A DNA stretch of 64,000 nucleotides, from assembly GCF_900111905.1 (NCBI RefSeq), contig NZ_FOKM01000005.1, positions 186,001-250,000 of the forward strand, in the 5' to 3' direction. Shown here one piece after another: positions 48,942 to 58,629 of this stretch. The stretch comes from Rhizobium sp. NFR07 (GTDB lineage Bacteria; Pseudomonadota; Alphaproteobacteria; Rhizobiales; Rhizobiaceae). How positions within the stretch are numbered: position 1 is the first letter of the stretch; the number at the start of each line of letters is the position of its first letter. A program made the position numbers and the translations under genes. A model generated the notes under the pieces. The model saw only the letters and a list, made by a program, of their open reading frames with translations. It made no database searches and was not told the DNA's origin.

Positions 48942-49940
48942 TTAGGAAAACAGAATGGACGAAAGCCGGCGCCGGGCCGCGATTGTCGCAGGATCCTTCG
49001 GTCCCCAGACCTCGAAAAACTGCAGCAATTCCCGGCGCGCGCCGTCGTCGTCGAACGTACGGTCCTTGCGCATGATGGTCAGAAGGTGATCGGCCGCCTG
49101 CTCGCGTTCGCCCTGCACATTGAGGATCTTGGCAAGCTTCATCCGCGCGTCGTGATCGTCCGGATTGGCCGACAATTCCCGCTCCAGCGCCACCGGATCG
49201 CCGAGCTTGCGCGCTTCCTCGATCTGCTCGAGCTTCTTCGCCACGGCCTGGACGGCCGCGTCGCCCGCCATTTCTTCCGGCAGCGAGGCGAGCATCTGGC
49301 TGGCGCGCTCCGTCTCGCCCATGGCGATCAGGCACTGCATCATGCCGGCCGCGGCCTTGGCATTGTCCGGATCGGCCTGCAGGACGGCACCGTAAAGCCG
49401 GGCGGCACCCTGGATGTCGCCCGAAGCGAGCAGTCCCTCGGCTTCAGCGAGAACGGACTCGATTTCGGCAGCCTGGTCGGCGCCGGCCGGGCCTGCAAGC
49501 TTGTCGATGAATTCGCGCACCTGGCTTTCCGGCACCGCCCCCATGAAACCATCGACCGGCTGGCCGTTGACGAAGGCTATGACGGCCGGGATCGACTGGA
49601 TGCCAAGCTGGCCGGCGACCGAGGGATGGTCGTCGATATTCATCTTGATCAGCCTGACGCGGCCCTCGGCTTCGTTGACGACCTTTTCGAGCACCGGGGT
49701 CAGTTGCTTGCACGGACCGCACCAGGGTGCCCAGAAATCGACCAGGACCGGCTGGTTGCGCGACGCTTCGAGAACGTCCTTGGCAAAGCCTGCCGTCGTC
49801 GTGTCGCCCACATAACCGCCGGCAGCGGCCTGTGGCGCTGCATCCACAGGTGCTGCTGCGCCAAAACTGGTCGAGGCATTCATCTGGCCGCCGTAGCTGC
49901 CGCCATAGGACCCGGAATAAGGGTTGTCGCTGCCGCTCAT
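48942..49940 (-). CDS. Thioredoxin-TPR co-chaperone (YbbN/CnoX-like)
   Basis: 332 residues: a Gly/Ser/Tyr-rich flexible N terminus (SGSYGGSYGG), a thioredoxin domain with active site WCGPC (Cys74, Cys77), then helical TPR-like repeats (about 160-310). E. coli CnoX (YbbN) has this order but lacks the catalytic Cys pair; here CGPC is intact, so the protein should be redox active. The ATG at 49940 has GGGAGA upstream. It heads the trx-Lon-domain-Trm112 run. Confidence 0.92.
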   Translation of the reverse strand: MSGSDNPYSGSYGGSYGGQMNASTSFGAAAPVDAAPQAAAGGYVGDTTTAGFAKDVLEASRNQPVLVDFWAPWCGPCKQLTPVLEKVVNEAEGRVRLIKMNIDDHPSVAGQLGIQSIPAVIAFVNGQPVDGFMGAVPESQVREFIDKLAGPAGADQAAEIESVLAEAEGLLASGDIQGAARLYGAVLQADPDNAKAAAGMMQCLIAMGETERASQMLASLPEEMAGDAAVQAVAKKLEQIEEARKLGDPVALERELSANPDDHDARMKLAKILNVQGEREQAADHLLTIMRKDRTFDDDGARRELLQFFEVWGPKDPATIAARRRLSSILFS

Positions 49941-49995
49941 GAGTGTTCTCCCGGGAACCTTTGTGGTTATCAATTCAAGGTCAAAACATCGTATG

Positions 49996-50505
49996 TCAGT
50001 CGGTGACTTTCAAGACAAGCGGCGTATGGCCGGTGGCTTCCAGAAACCGGATCAGATCGTCGCGGCCGATCGAGGTCGTCGCGTCGTTGGAAAGCGGATG
50101 CCCGTTGATGGTATCATAGTGCATCAGATCTTCATCAAGAACAAAGGTAACGTTGTTGCCGGTATCGCAGAATGCGCCGAACACCGTCACCGATCCGGGC
50201 ACGACCCCGAGATATTCGAGCATCATTTCCGGCTTGCCGAACGACACGCGGCTGGACGCACCGATCACCTTGTGGACCGTCTTCAGGTCGACGGTCGCAT
50301 GTTCTTCGACCGTCAGGACGAAATACCGGTCCTTCTTGTCCTTCACGAACAGGTTCTTCGTGTGCCCGCCCGGGATCTCGTCGCGCAGGCTCTGCGATTC
50401 GGAGACGGTGAACACCGGGGCATGGTTTTTCGTCGTTTGGGGAATGTTGAGGCTGTCGAGGAAGGCGAACAGGTCGGCGGCAGTCTTTTGCATGATTTCG
50501 GTCAT
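49996..50505 (-). CDS. Prolyl-tRNA synthetase-associated editing protein (ProXp-ala/YbaK family)
   Basis: 169 residues. The YbaK domain is complete, with the editing-site features GGHTKNLFVKDKK, the Lys that contacts the substrate and GSVTVFGAF. The subgroup deacylates Ala-tRNA(Pro) in trans (PrdX/ProXp-ala). It is a free-standing protein, fitting an alphaproteobacterial ProS that lacks the insertion domain. It is 55 bases upstream of the thioredoxin gene on the same strand, but may have its own promoter. Confidence 0.9.
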   Translation of the reverse strand: MTEIMQKTAADLFAFLDSLNIPQTTKNHAPVFTVSESQSLRDEIPGGHTKNLFVKDKKDRYFVLTVEEHATVDLKTVHKVIGASSRVSFGKPEMMLEYLGVVPGSVTVFGAFCDTGNNVTFVLDEDLMHYDTINGHPLSNDATTSIGRDDLIRFLEATGHTPLVLKVTD

Positions 50506-50768
50506 ATCCGGGGAAGAGATTGGCGGGAGATCGGGACTATAGAGAGAATGCGACAGGGGGAAAAGATCTCATCCCCAGCCATCCGCCCAATGAGCGCTAC
50601 GCCGGAAGCCTTACATTCCAAGGGGTTTGGCGATCGGCCAAAAAATCTTCATCGCGATCGTCATTTCCCTGTTGCATTTGAAAATCGGCTGGGCCATATA
50701 GCGCCCGTCGCCGGCAACAAGCCGCGGCGCCACGGTCCCCACTACCACAGGGACTGACGGATTGATGA
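50506..50768. other. Intergenic region upstream of tRNA-Gly with no gene seen
   Basis: 263 bases between the editing-protein gene and the tRNA. No ribosome-site-supported frame or clear promoter was seen. A tRNA promoter is expected just before 50769. Confidence 0.4.
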
Positions 50769-50843
50769 GCGGGTGTAGCTCAGTGGTAGAGCACAACCTT
50801 GCCAAGGTTGGGGTCGAGGGTTCGAACCCCTTCGCCCGCTCCA
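50769..50843 (+). tRNA. tRNA-Gly (anticodon GCC)
   Basis: 75 bases with CCA encoded. Acceptor GCGGGTG pairs with CGCCCGC; the D arm is GCTC...GAGC; the anticodon stem CAACC/GGTTG holds TTGCCAA, anticodon GCC; the T arm carries GGTTCGAACCCC. All arms pair, with one G-T wobble in the T stem. Confidence 0.98.
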
Positions 50844-50866
50844 GTCCCTCCCAACGGACATTTTCG

Positions 50867-50903
50867 ATACAGAACAAGACGCCTCAGGCGTCTTGTTCTG
50901 TAT
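50867..50903. terminator. Perfect 17-pair hairpin after tRNA-Gly
   Basis: ATACAGAACAAGACGCC, a TCA loop and the exact complement. It lies 23 bases after the tRNA and 35 bases from the end of the convergent galM gene. It has no T-run, but its strength and position fit a bidirectional terminator. Confidence 0.6.
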
Positions 50904-50938
50904 GTCGACATAGACCGGCCGAAGCCGATCTTTATCCG

Positions 50939-51961
50939 TTACCCCTTCGAAAACACATACTCCGTTTCCTGCCGAAGTACCTCGCCGGGACGTAGCACCG
51001 CGTTCGGGAAATTCTCGTGGTTGACTGCGTCCGGCCAGACCTGAGTTTCCAGGCAGAAGCCGGCATAGGGGCCGTAGCGGCGACCGTCGAAGCCCGGGAC
51101 CGGCACGTTGAGCATCACGCCAGCATAGAACTGCACGCCGGGCTCGGTCGTGCGCACTTCCAGCGAGACACCCGAATAGAGGCTGCGCACCAGCGCCACC
51201 GAACGTTTTTCGACCCGTTCGGGCGATAGGCAGTAATTATGGTCGAAAGGCACCTGGGCGCCGTCTTCCAGCGTCCGCCGCATCGGTCCCATCTCGCGCA
51301 GGTCGAAGGGCGAGCCTGTCAGGTCCATCAGTTCGCCGGTCGGGATCAGCCGATCATCGACCGCCGTCAGCTGGTCGGCGGCGATCATGATGTCGTGGCC
51401 GAAGACGTCCTCGCGGCCGTCGAGGTTGAAATAGGAATGCTGGCAGACATTGGCCGGCGTCGGCTGGTCAGCTTCCGTCTCGTAAATCACCGAGAGAACG
51501 CCATCGGCCTTGAGCTGATACGTGACAGTGGTGGTGGAATCGCCCGGATAGCCAGCGCGGCCATCGGGATCAACGATATCGAGCACCACCTTGTCGGCTT
51601 CATACTCGACGATGGACCAGTGCCCGCGCCCGATCCCGTCCGAACCGCCATGCAGATGGGTGACACCGCGCTCGTTGAGCTCCAGCTGATAATCCTTGCC
51701 GTCGATCGAGAATTTTCCGTCGCCGATGCGGTTGGCGCAGCGGCCGGGCGTCGCGCCGAAATAGGGCGAATGAGCAGGATAGGCATCGAACGCCTCAAAC
51801 CCGAGCACCAGCGGCGGTTCGTGGCCGTCGAGGCGAAGATCCTGGATGACAGCGCCCCAGGTCAGGACATGGGCCGTCAATCCGCCTCCGGCGATACGGA
51901 CGCGATAGACGGGCTCTCCGTCCCTCGTGGTGCCGAAGACCTCGAATGCCTGCTCTGCCAT
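50939..51961 (-). CDS. galM: Aldose 1-epimerase (mutarotase)
   Basis: 340 residues of the GalM family. GRCANRIGDGKF, THLHGGSDGIGRG with the catalytic His, the second His in CQHSYFNLDG and the C-terminal catalytic Glu in AGFCLETQVWPDAVN are all present. It interconverts alpha and beta anomers of sugars. The ATG at 51961 has GGAGGA seven bases upstream; earlier in-frame starts lack one. No sugar operon adjoins it. Confidence 0.94.
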   Translation of the reverse strand: MAEQAFEVFGTTRDGEPVYRVRIAGGGLTAHVLTWGAVIQDLRLDGHEPPLVLGFEAFDAYPAHSPYFGATPGRCANRIGDGKFSIDGKDYQLELNERGVTHLHGGSDGIGRGHWSIVEYEADKVVLDIVDPDGRAGYPGDSTTTVTYQLKADGVLSVIYETEADQPTPANVCQHSYFNLDGREDVFGHDIMIAADQLTAVDDRLIPTGELMDLTGSPFDLREMGPMRRTLEDGAQVPFDHNYCLSPERVEKRSVALVRSLYSGVSLEVRTTEPGVQFYAGVMLNVPVPGFDGRRYGPYAGFCLETQVWPDAVNHENFPNAVLRPGEVLRQETEYVFSKG

Positions 51962-52112
51962 GATATTCCTCCGCATGGCGCCGCAAATCGACATGGACAT
52001 GCGGCGATGGGGGGCAAACTGCGCGATTTGAGAAGGTGCCGCAACGAAAATCGGCGTCTTCAAACCGTCATATCATGGCACTGGCACATAGACCGCGGGA
52101 CCGAGCCAGCCC

Positions 52113-53033
52113 CTATTCCGTGCCGATCTTGTCGAGATCGTAGGGCGTCGTCTGGTAGATCTCGTTGATCCAGTTGCCGAACAGCAGATGCGCATGGCTG
52201 CGCCAGCGGTTCTGCGGCGTCAGCGTATCGTCGTTATGGGGGAAATAGTCATGCGGCATCTTGATCGGGATGCCGGCATTGACGTCGCGGAAATATTCGT
52301 CGGCCAGCGAGGTGGAATCGTATTCGACATGGTTGAACATGTAGAGCCGGCGGCCGGCCTTCTCATGCACCAGGCACAGGCCCATTTCTTCCGATTCCAT
52401 CAGGATCTCGAGATCGGCGGACTTCTCGACATCCTCGCGGCGCACCTCCGTCCAGCGCGACACCGGCACCTGGAAATCGTCGGAAAAGCCGTTGAGATAG
52501 ACGGATGCAGGCGCCAGATTGCGGTGACGGTAGACGCCGAATGCCTTCTCTTCCAAAGCATGCTTCGGCACGCCGTGGAAATGGTAGATCGCCGCCATCG
52601 CGCCCCAGCAGACATTCATCGTCGAATGCACGTTGGTCGCCGTCCATTCGAAGATCTGCCTCATCTCGTCCCAATAGGTGACGTCCTCATAGGGCATGGT
52701 CTCGACGGGCGCGCCGGTGATGATGAAGCCATCGAACTTTCTGTCCTTCACTTCCTCCCAGGTCTCGTAGAAGGAAAGCAGGTGCTCTTCGGACGTGTTC
52801 TTCGCCTTGTGGGTGCCGAGCCTGATCAGCGAGAACTCGACCTGCAGCGGCGAGGCGCCGACAAGCCGCGCCATCTGCACCTCGGTCTTGATCTTGTTCG
52901 GCATCAGGTTGAGCAGGCCGATCTGCAGCGGGCGGATGTCCTGACGCAGCGCGGCCGTGTCGGTCATCACGCGCACGCCCTCGGAGACGAGCGTCTGAAA
53001 CGCAGGAAGCGTATCGGGAATCTTGATCGGCAT
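52113..53033 (-). CDS. metA: Homoserine O-acetyltransferase MetA (acetyl-CoA type by Glu111)
   Basis: 306 residues. The catalytic triad is Cys142 (MNVCWGAM), His235 and Glu237 (FNHVEYD). Residue 111 is Glu (APVE); in MetA proteins Glu111 goes with acetyl-CoA and Gly111 with succinyl-CoA, so O-acetylhomoserine is the likely product even though the gene is often named a succinyltransferase. It starts the methionine branch. A SAM-II riboswitch and a terminator in the 5' region control it. Confidence 0.95.
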   Translation of the reverse strand: MPIKIPDTLPAFQTLVSEGVRVMTDTAALRQDIRPLQIGLLNLMPNKIKTEVQMARLVGASPLQVEFSLIRLGTHKAKNTSEEHLLSFYETWEEVKDRKFDGFIITGAPVETMPYEDVTYWDEMRQIFEWTATNVHSTMNVCWGAMAAIYHFHGVPKHALEEKAFGVYRHRNLAPASVYLNGFSDDFQVPVSRWTEVRREDVEKSADLEILMESEEMGLCLVHEKAGRRLYMFNHVEYDSTSLADEYFRDVNAGIPIKMPHDYFPHNDDTLTPQNRWRSHAHLLFGNWINEIYQTTPYDLDKIGTE

Positions 53034-53049
53034 GTCATCAATCCACAAA

Positions 53050-53082
53050 CAAAAAGCCGGCAACGAAAAATCGCAACCGGCC
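53050..53082 (-). terminator. Terminator in the metA leader (SAM-II expression platform)
   Basis: On the minus strand GCCGG...CCGGC with inner GCGA/TCGT-type pairing is followed by TTTTTGTTTG. It lies between the aptamer and the metA ATG, so it can stop transcription when SAM is bound. Confidence 0.75.
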
Positions 53083-53110
53083 CGTGGGAAAGATTTTGAA
53101 CATCTTCTCG

Positions 53111-53168
53111 CGGCCCTTTAGCGACTTTTTTTACGTGGCTGCAAGCCGGCCGGCCAAATCACCACGGA
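53111..53168 (-). promoter_or_regulatory. SAM-II riboswitch upstream of metA
   Basis: Minus-strand sequence holds the SAM-II hallmarks in order: CCGTGG, TGATTTG, GGCTTGCAGCCACG (P1 closes CGTGG/CCACG), an A-rich linker, then CGCTAAAGGG, the 3' strand of the pseudoknot. SAM-II elements are found in front of metA in alphaproteobacteria. High SAM should turn the gene off. Confidence 0.93.
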
Positions 53169-53235
53169 AGTTCGACTTCTCAGATAATCCTTACCGCGTC
53201 GGCCGTCAATGGTAGCAAAAACGACCGACGCTGCA

Positions 53236-53358
53236 TCAGCGGTTGCTTCCTCGCATGCCGACTTCGGCGGTGTGGTAGCGGCCGTTGGCATTGGGCGGCA
53301 GGCTCTGGCAACCGGCCTGGACGACGAGGGCGAACAATAGGATGAGCTTGGTGCGCAT
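53236..53358 (-). CDS. 40-residue lipoprotein
   Basis: MRTKLILLFALVVQAGCQSL and a polar tail ending RGSNR: a lysine-charged start, a hydrophobic core and a lipobox-like QAGC with Cys17. The ribosome site AAGGAGAT is one of the best in the window, five to six bases before the ATG. The frame is only 40 codons, so gene finders may skip it. It lies upstream of the SAM-II leader of metA on the same strand, but seems separate from it. Tiny lipoproteins of this type are typical of rhizobia and mostly uncharacterised. Confidence 0.75.
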   Translation of the reverse strand: MRTKLILLFALVVQAGCQSLPPNANGRYHTAEVGMRGSNR

Positions 53359-53543
53359 GCCGATCTCCTTTTGATCCGTTGAGAAATCTTTACATAGGTC
53401 GATCGCGCCGGACTTGGACGATCGCGCCCATCACGTCTTCGTGCCCTTGCCGCACGCCGTCAGCAAAGTTTTTCACCCATGCACGCCATCTGAAGCGAGC
53501 AGGCGCTTTGCCTTGGCCGGCCTATGCGCTAAGGGCTTTGCCG

Positions 53544-54194
53544 ATGAACCTTTCGACCTTCACCATCCTGCTCGGCGGAAACCTGACCGTCACCGATCGC
53601 GTCAGAGATGCGATCGCGGGAAGCCGTGTCATTGCCGCGGACAGCGGCATGCGCCACGCGCTGGAACTGGAGGTGACGCCGGAGCTTTGGGTGGGCGATT
53701 TCGATTCCTCGGATGCCGAGCTGATCGAGCGCTTTCCTGAGGTTGAGCGCAAGACCTATCCCCTGGCCAAGAACGAGACCGACGGCGAGATCGCGACGGC
53801 CGAGGCGATCGAACGCGGTGCGACGCGGCTGATCCTCATTGGCGCACTCGGCGGGGAGCGGTCCGACCACGCGCTCCAGCACCTCCTGCACGCCATGGGC
53901 CTTGCCGAACGTGGCTTCGACATATTGCTAATGTCGGGAGACGAGGAGGCCATTCCCTTCCTGCCCGGCACGAAGACCGTCAACCTGCCCAAGGGCGCGC
54001 TCTTCTCCGTCCTCGGCTTTTCCGCCCTTAAAGGCCTCGACATTCTCGGCGCGCGCTATCCGCTGAAGGATTTCTCGCTGCCCTTCGGCTCGTCCCGCAC
54101 CGTTTCCAATGTTGCGGAAGGGCCGGTCGAATTCCATCTAAGAGAGGGCAAGGCGATGATCCTTGCCCGTCCCCACGACTTTTCCGGAGCATAA
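53544..54194 (+). CDS. thiN: Thiamine pyrophosphokinase
   Basis: 216 residues. GGNLTVTDRV at the start, ADSGMRHAL, VGDFDS at 50-55 and the NETDGEIA loop (77-84) are the TPK catalytic motifs. It makes TPP from thiamine and ATP. The ATG at 53544 begins the conserved N terminus; the longer frame is not supported. It lies nine bases before the ABC-F gene and 3.4 kb from thiBPQ, whose imported thiamine it would phosphorylate. It has no riboswitch of its own. Confidence 0.92.
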   Translation: MNLSTFTILLGGNLTVTDRVRDAIAGSRVIAADSGMRHALELEVTPELWVGDFDSSDAELIERFPEVERKTYPLAKNETDGEIATAEAIERGATRLILIGALGGERSDHALQHLLHAMGLAERGFDILLMSGDEEAIPFLPGTKTVNLPKGALFSVLGFSALKGLDILGARYPLKDFSLPFGSSRTVSNVAEGPVEFHLREGKAMILARPHDFSGA

Positions 54195-54203
54195 AAGGTC
54201 CTC

Positions 54204-56024
<1,821 letters not shown>

Positions 56025-56081
56025 CGTAACTATTTGTTAGTATTAACAGATAGTTACTAACAGAAAAGATTGTCCCGCTGC

Positions 56082-56107
56082 GGAACAATACCCCTGTTCA
56101 TGGCGTT
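56082..56107 (+). promoter_or_regulatory. EcfG-type general stress promoter
   Basis: GGAAC at 56082-56086, 17 bases, then CGTT at 56104-56107. This equals the alphaproteobacterial EcfG (RpoE2) consensus exactly. It is 78 bases before the ATG of the receiver-domain gene. A TGTTAGTATTAACA palindrome-like stretch lies just upstream (around 56032-56048). Confidence 0.7.
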
Positions 56108-56184
56108 CGGTTGGCAGTTCGGTTGTTGAAGTGAGGCAGCCGCAAAGACTGAACTGAACCGAGATGAACTCTGGGAGATGTCCA

Positions 56185-56637
56185 ATGCTGACAAATGTAT
56201 CGCGTCGTCGGCTGGCCAGTGAGGCAATGAATCAGCGCGTATTGATCATCGAGGACGAGTTTCTCATCGCCCTTGATGTTGCCGACACGATCGAACATAT
56301 GGGTCTGAAGGTCGCCGGTTTTGCCAGCGCCCGAAAGCAGGCGATCGCGCTCGCCCCTCTGGCAGATATCGCATTCGTCGACGTCAATCTCTCCGATGGC
56401 CGCACAGGCCCCGAGATCGGCCGCGAACTGGCCGAGCAATACGGCCTGACGGTCGTCTTCATGACCGCCAATCCGGATGACATCGCGAATGGTGTCGACG
56501 GCACGCTCGGTGTTCTCACCAAGCCGGTCCTGCCTGAAGTCGTCGAGCAGACGGTGGATTATGCCCTCGCCAACCGCCTGGGCGGCATGGCGATCGTGCC
56601 GCGTGACCTGAAGGTGTTCCAAGGCAATCGTCACTGA
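56185..56637 (+). CDS. Receiver-only response regulator
   Basis: 150 residues, almost one receiver domain: Glu23/Asp24, phospho-acceptor Asp66 (FVDVNLSDG), Thr95 and Lys113. There is no output domain; the N terminus (LTNVSRRRLASEA) is short and basic. I start at 56185 with GGGAG eight bases upstream, though ATGs at 56164 and 56227 are in frame. An exact EcfG-type promoter precedes it, so it may work in or beside the PhyR-NepR-EcfG general stress path. No kinase gene is adjacent. Confidence 0.88.
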   Translation: MLTNVSRRRLASEAMNQRVLIIEDEFLIALDVADTIEHMGLKVAGFASARKQAIALAPLADIAFVDVNLSDGRTGPEIGRELAEQYGLTVVFMTANPDDIANGVDGTLGVLTKPVLPEVVEQTVDYALANRLGGMAIVPRDLKVFQGNRH

Positions 56638-56750
56638 ATTCAGAATTCCGGCATGTATTCGACATGGACTTGTCGGATACCTGCTGCATGATCCGTCTTT
56701 GAGGATATGGCGCTCGCTCCGGGGCGCCGTTCCAATGGAGGACAGACAGC

Positions 56751-57146
56751 ATGTGCATGATCTTCGTCAACCTGCCGGTCACAAACCTCGAGGCGTCAAC
56801 CGCCTTCTACACCGCTCTTGGCTTCAACAAGAATCCCGACTTTTCCGACGACACGGCGAGCTGCATGGTCGTCAGCGAGCAGATTTACGTCATGCTGCTG
56901 ACTCACGACAAGTTCAGGACCTTCATCAACGGCGAGATCGCCGACGCGAAGAAGACGACCGAAGTCCTGACCTGCCTCTCGGCAACCAGCCGCGATGAGG
57001 TGGATGGCTTCAAGCAGAAGGCCCTCGCCGCCGGCGGCGCCGACTGGAAGCCAAATATGGAAATGGGCCCGATGTACGGCTGCAGCTTCCAGGATCCCGA
57101 CGGCCATGTCTGGGAAGTGATGTATATGGATATGTCCGGCGTCTGA
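56751..57146 (+). CDS. VOC (glyoxalase/bleomycin resistance) family protein
   Basis: 131 residues. The two beta-alpha-beta-beta-beta repeats of the VOC fold are visible, with FVNLPVTNLEASTAFYTALGF at the start and YGCSFQDPDGHVWEVMYMD at the end, whose His and Glu can be metal ligands. The subgroup resembles PhnB/YaeR-like proteins; the substrate is unknown. The upstream region has GGAGGACAG five bases before the ATG. Confidence 0.88.
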   Translation: MCMIFVNLPVTNLEASTAFYTALGFNKNPDFSDDTASCMVVSEQIYVMLLTHDKFRTFINGEIADAKKTTEVLTCLSATSRDEVDGFKQKALAAGGADWKPNMEMGPMYGCSFQDPDGHVWEVMYMDMSGV

Positions 57147-57440
57147 TCGACCTGCGCCGCAATATTGTCGCTCCCAAGTCGCCAACCTGTTGTTTCAGAT
57201 CATCCGTTTAGGTGGCGCCAAGCCGCCTCACGTCCCCTCGTCCCTGTGCTCGCCACAGGGATCCGGCCGACGCGCGTATGCGTGGCGAGAAACCCTTTCC
57301 AGCCCAAGGACTTGGGCTGGCTGGATTCCTGTGACATACCGTGGGCGAAGCCCCAGGAGCACAGGAATGAGGGCATAGGAACAACGGCCGCCCCTCGCCC
57401 CCCTTGCCAGCATCCGGCGAGCCCGCTAAATCTTTGCACG
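57147..57440. other. Gene-free region carrying a repeat and the start of the thi leader
   Basis: 294 bases between the VOC gene and the TPP riboswitch. Most is a palindromic repeat (57236-57375). The thi promoter must lie in the remainder, but no clear hexamers were seen. Confidence 0.5.
57236..57375. repeat. About 140-bp rhizobial inverted repeat
   Basis: Outer arms CCTGTGCTC (57243-57251) and GAGCACAGG (57357-57365), with TCCCTGTG/CACAGGGA nested at the left end and CCAGCCCAAG/CTTGGGCTGG as a central hairpin (57300-57321). No coding capacity. The mix of an outer inverted pair and inner hairpins is like the other mosaic repeats in the window but with unrelated sequence. Confidence 0.75.
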
Positions 57441-57531
57441 CTCTAACGGGGTGCCCTGCGTTTGCAGGGCTGAGAGGCTTGATGCCAACCCGCGGAACCT
57501 GATCCGGCTAAAACCGGCGGAGGGATTAGAC
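57441..57531 (+). promoter_or_regulatory. TPP riboswitch (THI element) of thiBPQ
   Basis: Conserved blocks in order: CGGGGTGCC, GGGCTGAGAGGC, CCCGCGGAACCTGATCC and CGGCGGAGGGA. P1 closes by TCTAA (57442-57446) with TTAGA (57526-57530). TPP binding should lower expression of thiamine uptake. Confidence 0.96.
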
Positions 57532-57541
57532 GGCTCATTAC

Positions 57542-57583
57542 CAGCGCCCTATTCCCCATTTTGAACCATGTGAGGAGGCGCTG
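57542..57583 (+). promoter_or_regulatory. Ribosome-site-sequestering hairpin of thiB
   Basis: CAGCGCC at 57542-57548 pairs with GGCGCTG at 57577-57583, which ends at the base before the thiB ATG and covers part of the AGGAGG site. This fits translational control by the riboswitch. Confidence 0.7.
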
Positions 57584-58594
57584 ATGCGCGGGATTTCGAC
57601 TTTTCTTCTGGCGGCGGCGGCCGCGGCTTTTGCACCCTTTGCCGCCGAAGCCCAGGACAAGACACTGACCGTCTATACCTATGAGAGCTTCATATCGGAC
57701 TGGGGTCCGGGCCCGAAGATCAAGGCCGAGTTCGAAAAGACCTGCGCCTGCACGGTGAATTTTGTCGGCGTCGCCGATGGCGTGGCGCTGCTGACCCGCC
57801 TGAAGCTCGAAGGCGCTGGCACCAAGGCCGACATCGCGCTCGGGCTGGACACCAGCCTGATCTCGGAAGCCAAGGCGACCGGCCTCTTCCAGCATGCCGG
57901 CGTCGATACCGGCATGGTCGAGGTGCCGGGCGGCTATAGCGACGACACTTTCATTCCCTATGACTATGGCCATTTTGCCGTGGTCTATGACACCGAGACC
58001 ATCAAGAACCCGCCGAAGAGCCTCAAGGATCTGGTCGAGGGCGATGCCTCGCAGAAGATCGTCATCGAGGATCCGCGCACCTCGACCCCCGGCCTCGGCC
58101 TGCTGCTCTGGATGAAATCGGTCTATGGCGACAAGGCGCCGGAAGCTTGGTCGAAGTTGAAGGACCGCGTGCTGACCGTCACGCCCGGCTGGTCGGAAGC
58201 CTATGGCCTGTTCACCAAGGGCGAAGTGCCGATGGTGCTCTCCTACACGACATCGCCCGCCTATCACATGGTCGAGGAAAAGAGCGACCGTTACCAGGCA
58301 GCCTCCTTCTCCGAAGGTCACTATGTCCAGATCGAGGTCGCCGGCATCCTGAAGGACGCAAGGGATCCGGATTTGGCAAAGAGCTTCCTGACCTTCCTCA
58401 TCTCGCCGCAAGCACAGGACATCATCCCGACGACGAACTGGATGATGCCGGTTGCCGCCACCACCAATCCCCTGCCGGATGCCTTCGGCAAGCTCATCCA
58501 GCCGAAGAAGACGCTCCTGCTCGGTTCCGACGAAGTGGCGAAGAACCGCCAGGCCTGGATCGACGAATGGCTGACGGCCATGAGCCGTAACTGA
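57584..58594 (+). CDS. thiB: Thiamine ABC transporter substrate-binding protein ThiB
   Basis: 336 residues with a Sec signal peptide ([24 protein letters not shown]). The mature part follows ThiB ([41 protein letters not shown]). It binds thiamine or its phosphates in the periplasm. Its start lies directly after the sequestering hairpin of the TPP riboswitch. It leads thiBPQ. Confidence 0.95.
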   Translation: MRGISTFLLAAAAAAFAPFAAEAQDKTLTVYTYESFISDWGPGPKIKAEFEKTCACTVNFVGVADGVALLTRLKLEGAGTKADIALGLDTSLISEAKATGLFQHAGVDTGMVEVPGGYSDDTFIPYDYGHFAVVYDTETIKNPPKSLKDLVEGDASQKIVIEDPRTSTPGLGLLLWMKSVYGDKAPEAWSKLKDRVLTVTPGWSEAYGLFTKGEVPMVLSYTTSPAYHMVEEKSDRYQAASFSEGHYVQIEVAGILKDARDPDLAKSFLTFLISPQAQDIIPTTNWMMPVAATTNPLPDAFGKLIQPKKTLLLGSDEVAKNRQAWIDEWLTAMSRN

Positions 58595-58629
58595 GCCGAG
58601 CCGAAACTCGGCTAAGCGGATAGACAAGC

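Noticed and set aside
50611..50995. Open frames over the tRNA-Gly on both strands (for example one containing GCSSVVEHNLAKVG)
   Set aside because: They are translations of the tRNA sequence itself, a well-known annotation artefact; no ribosome sites.
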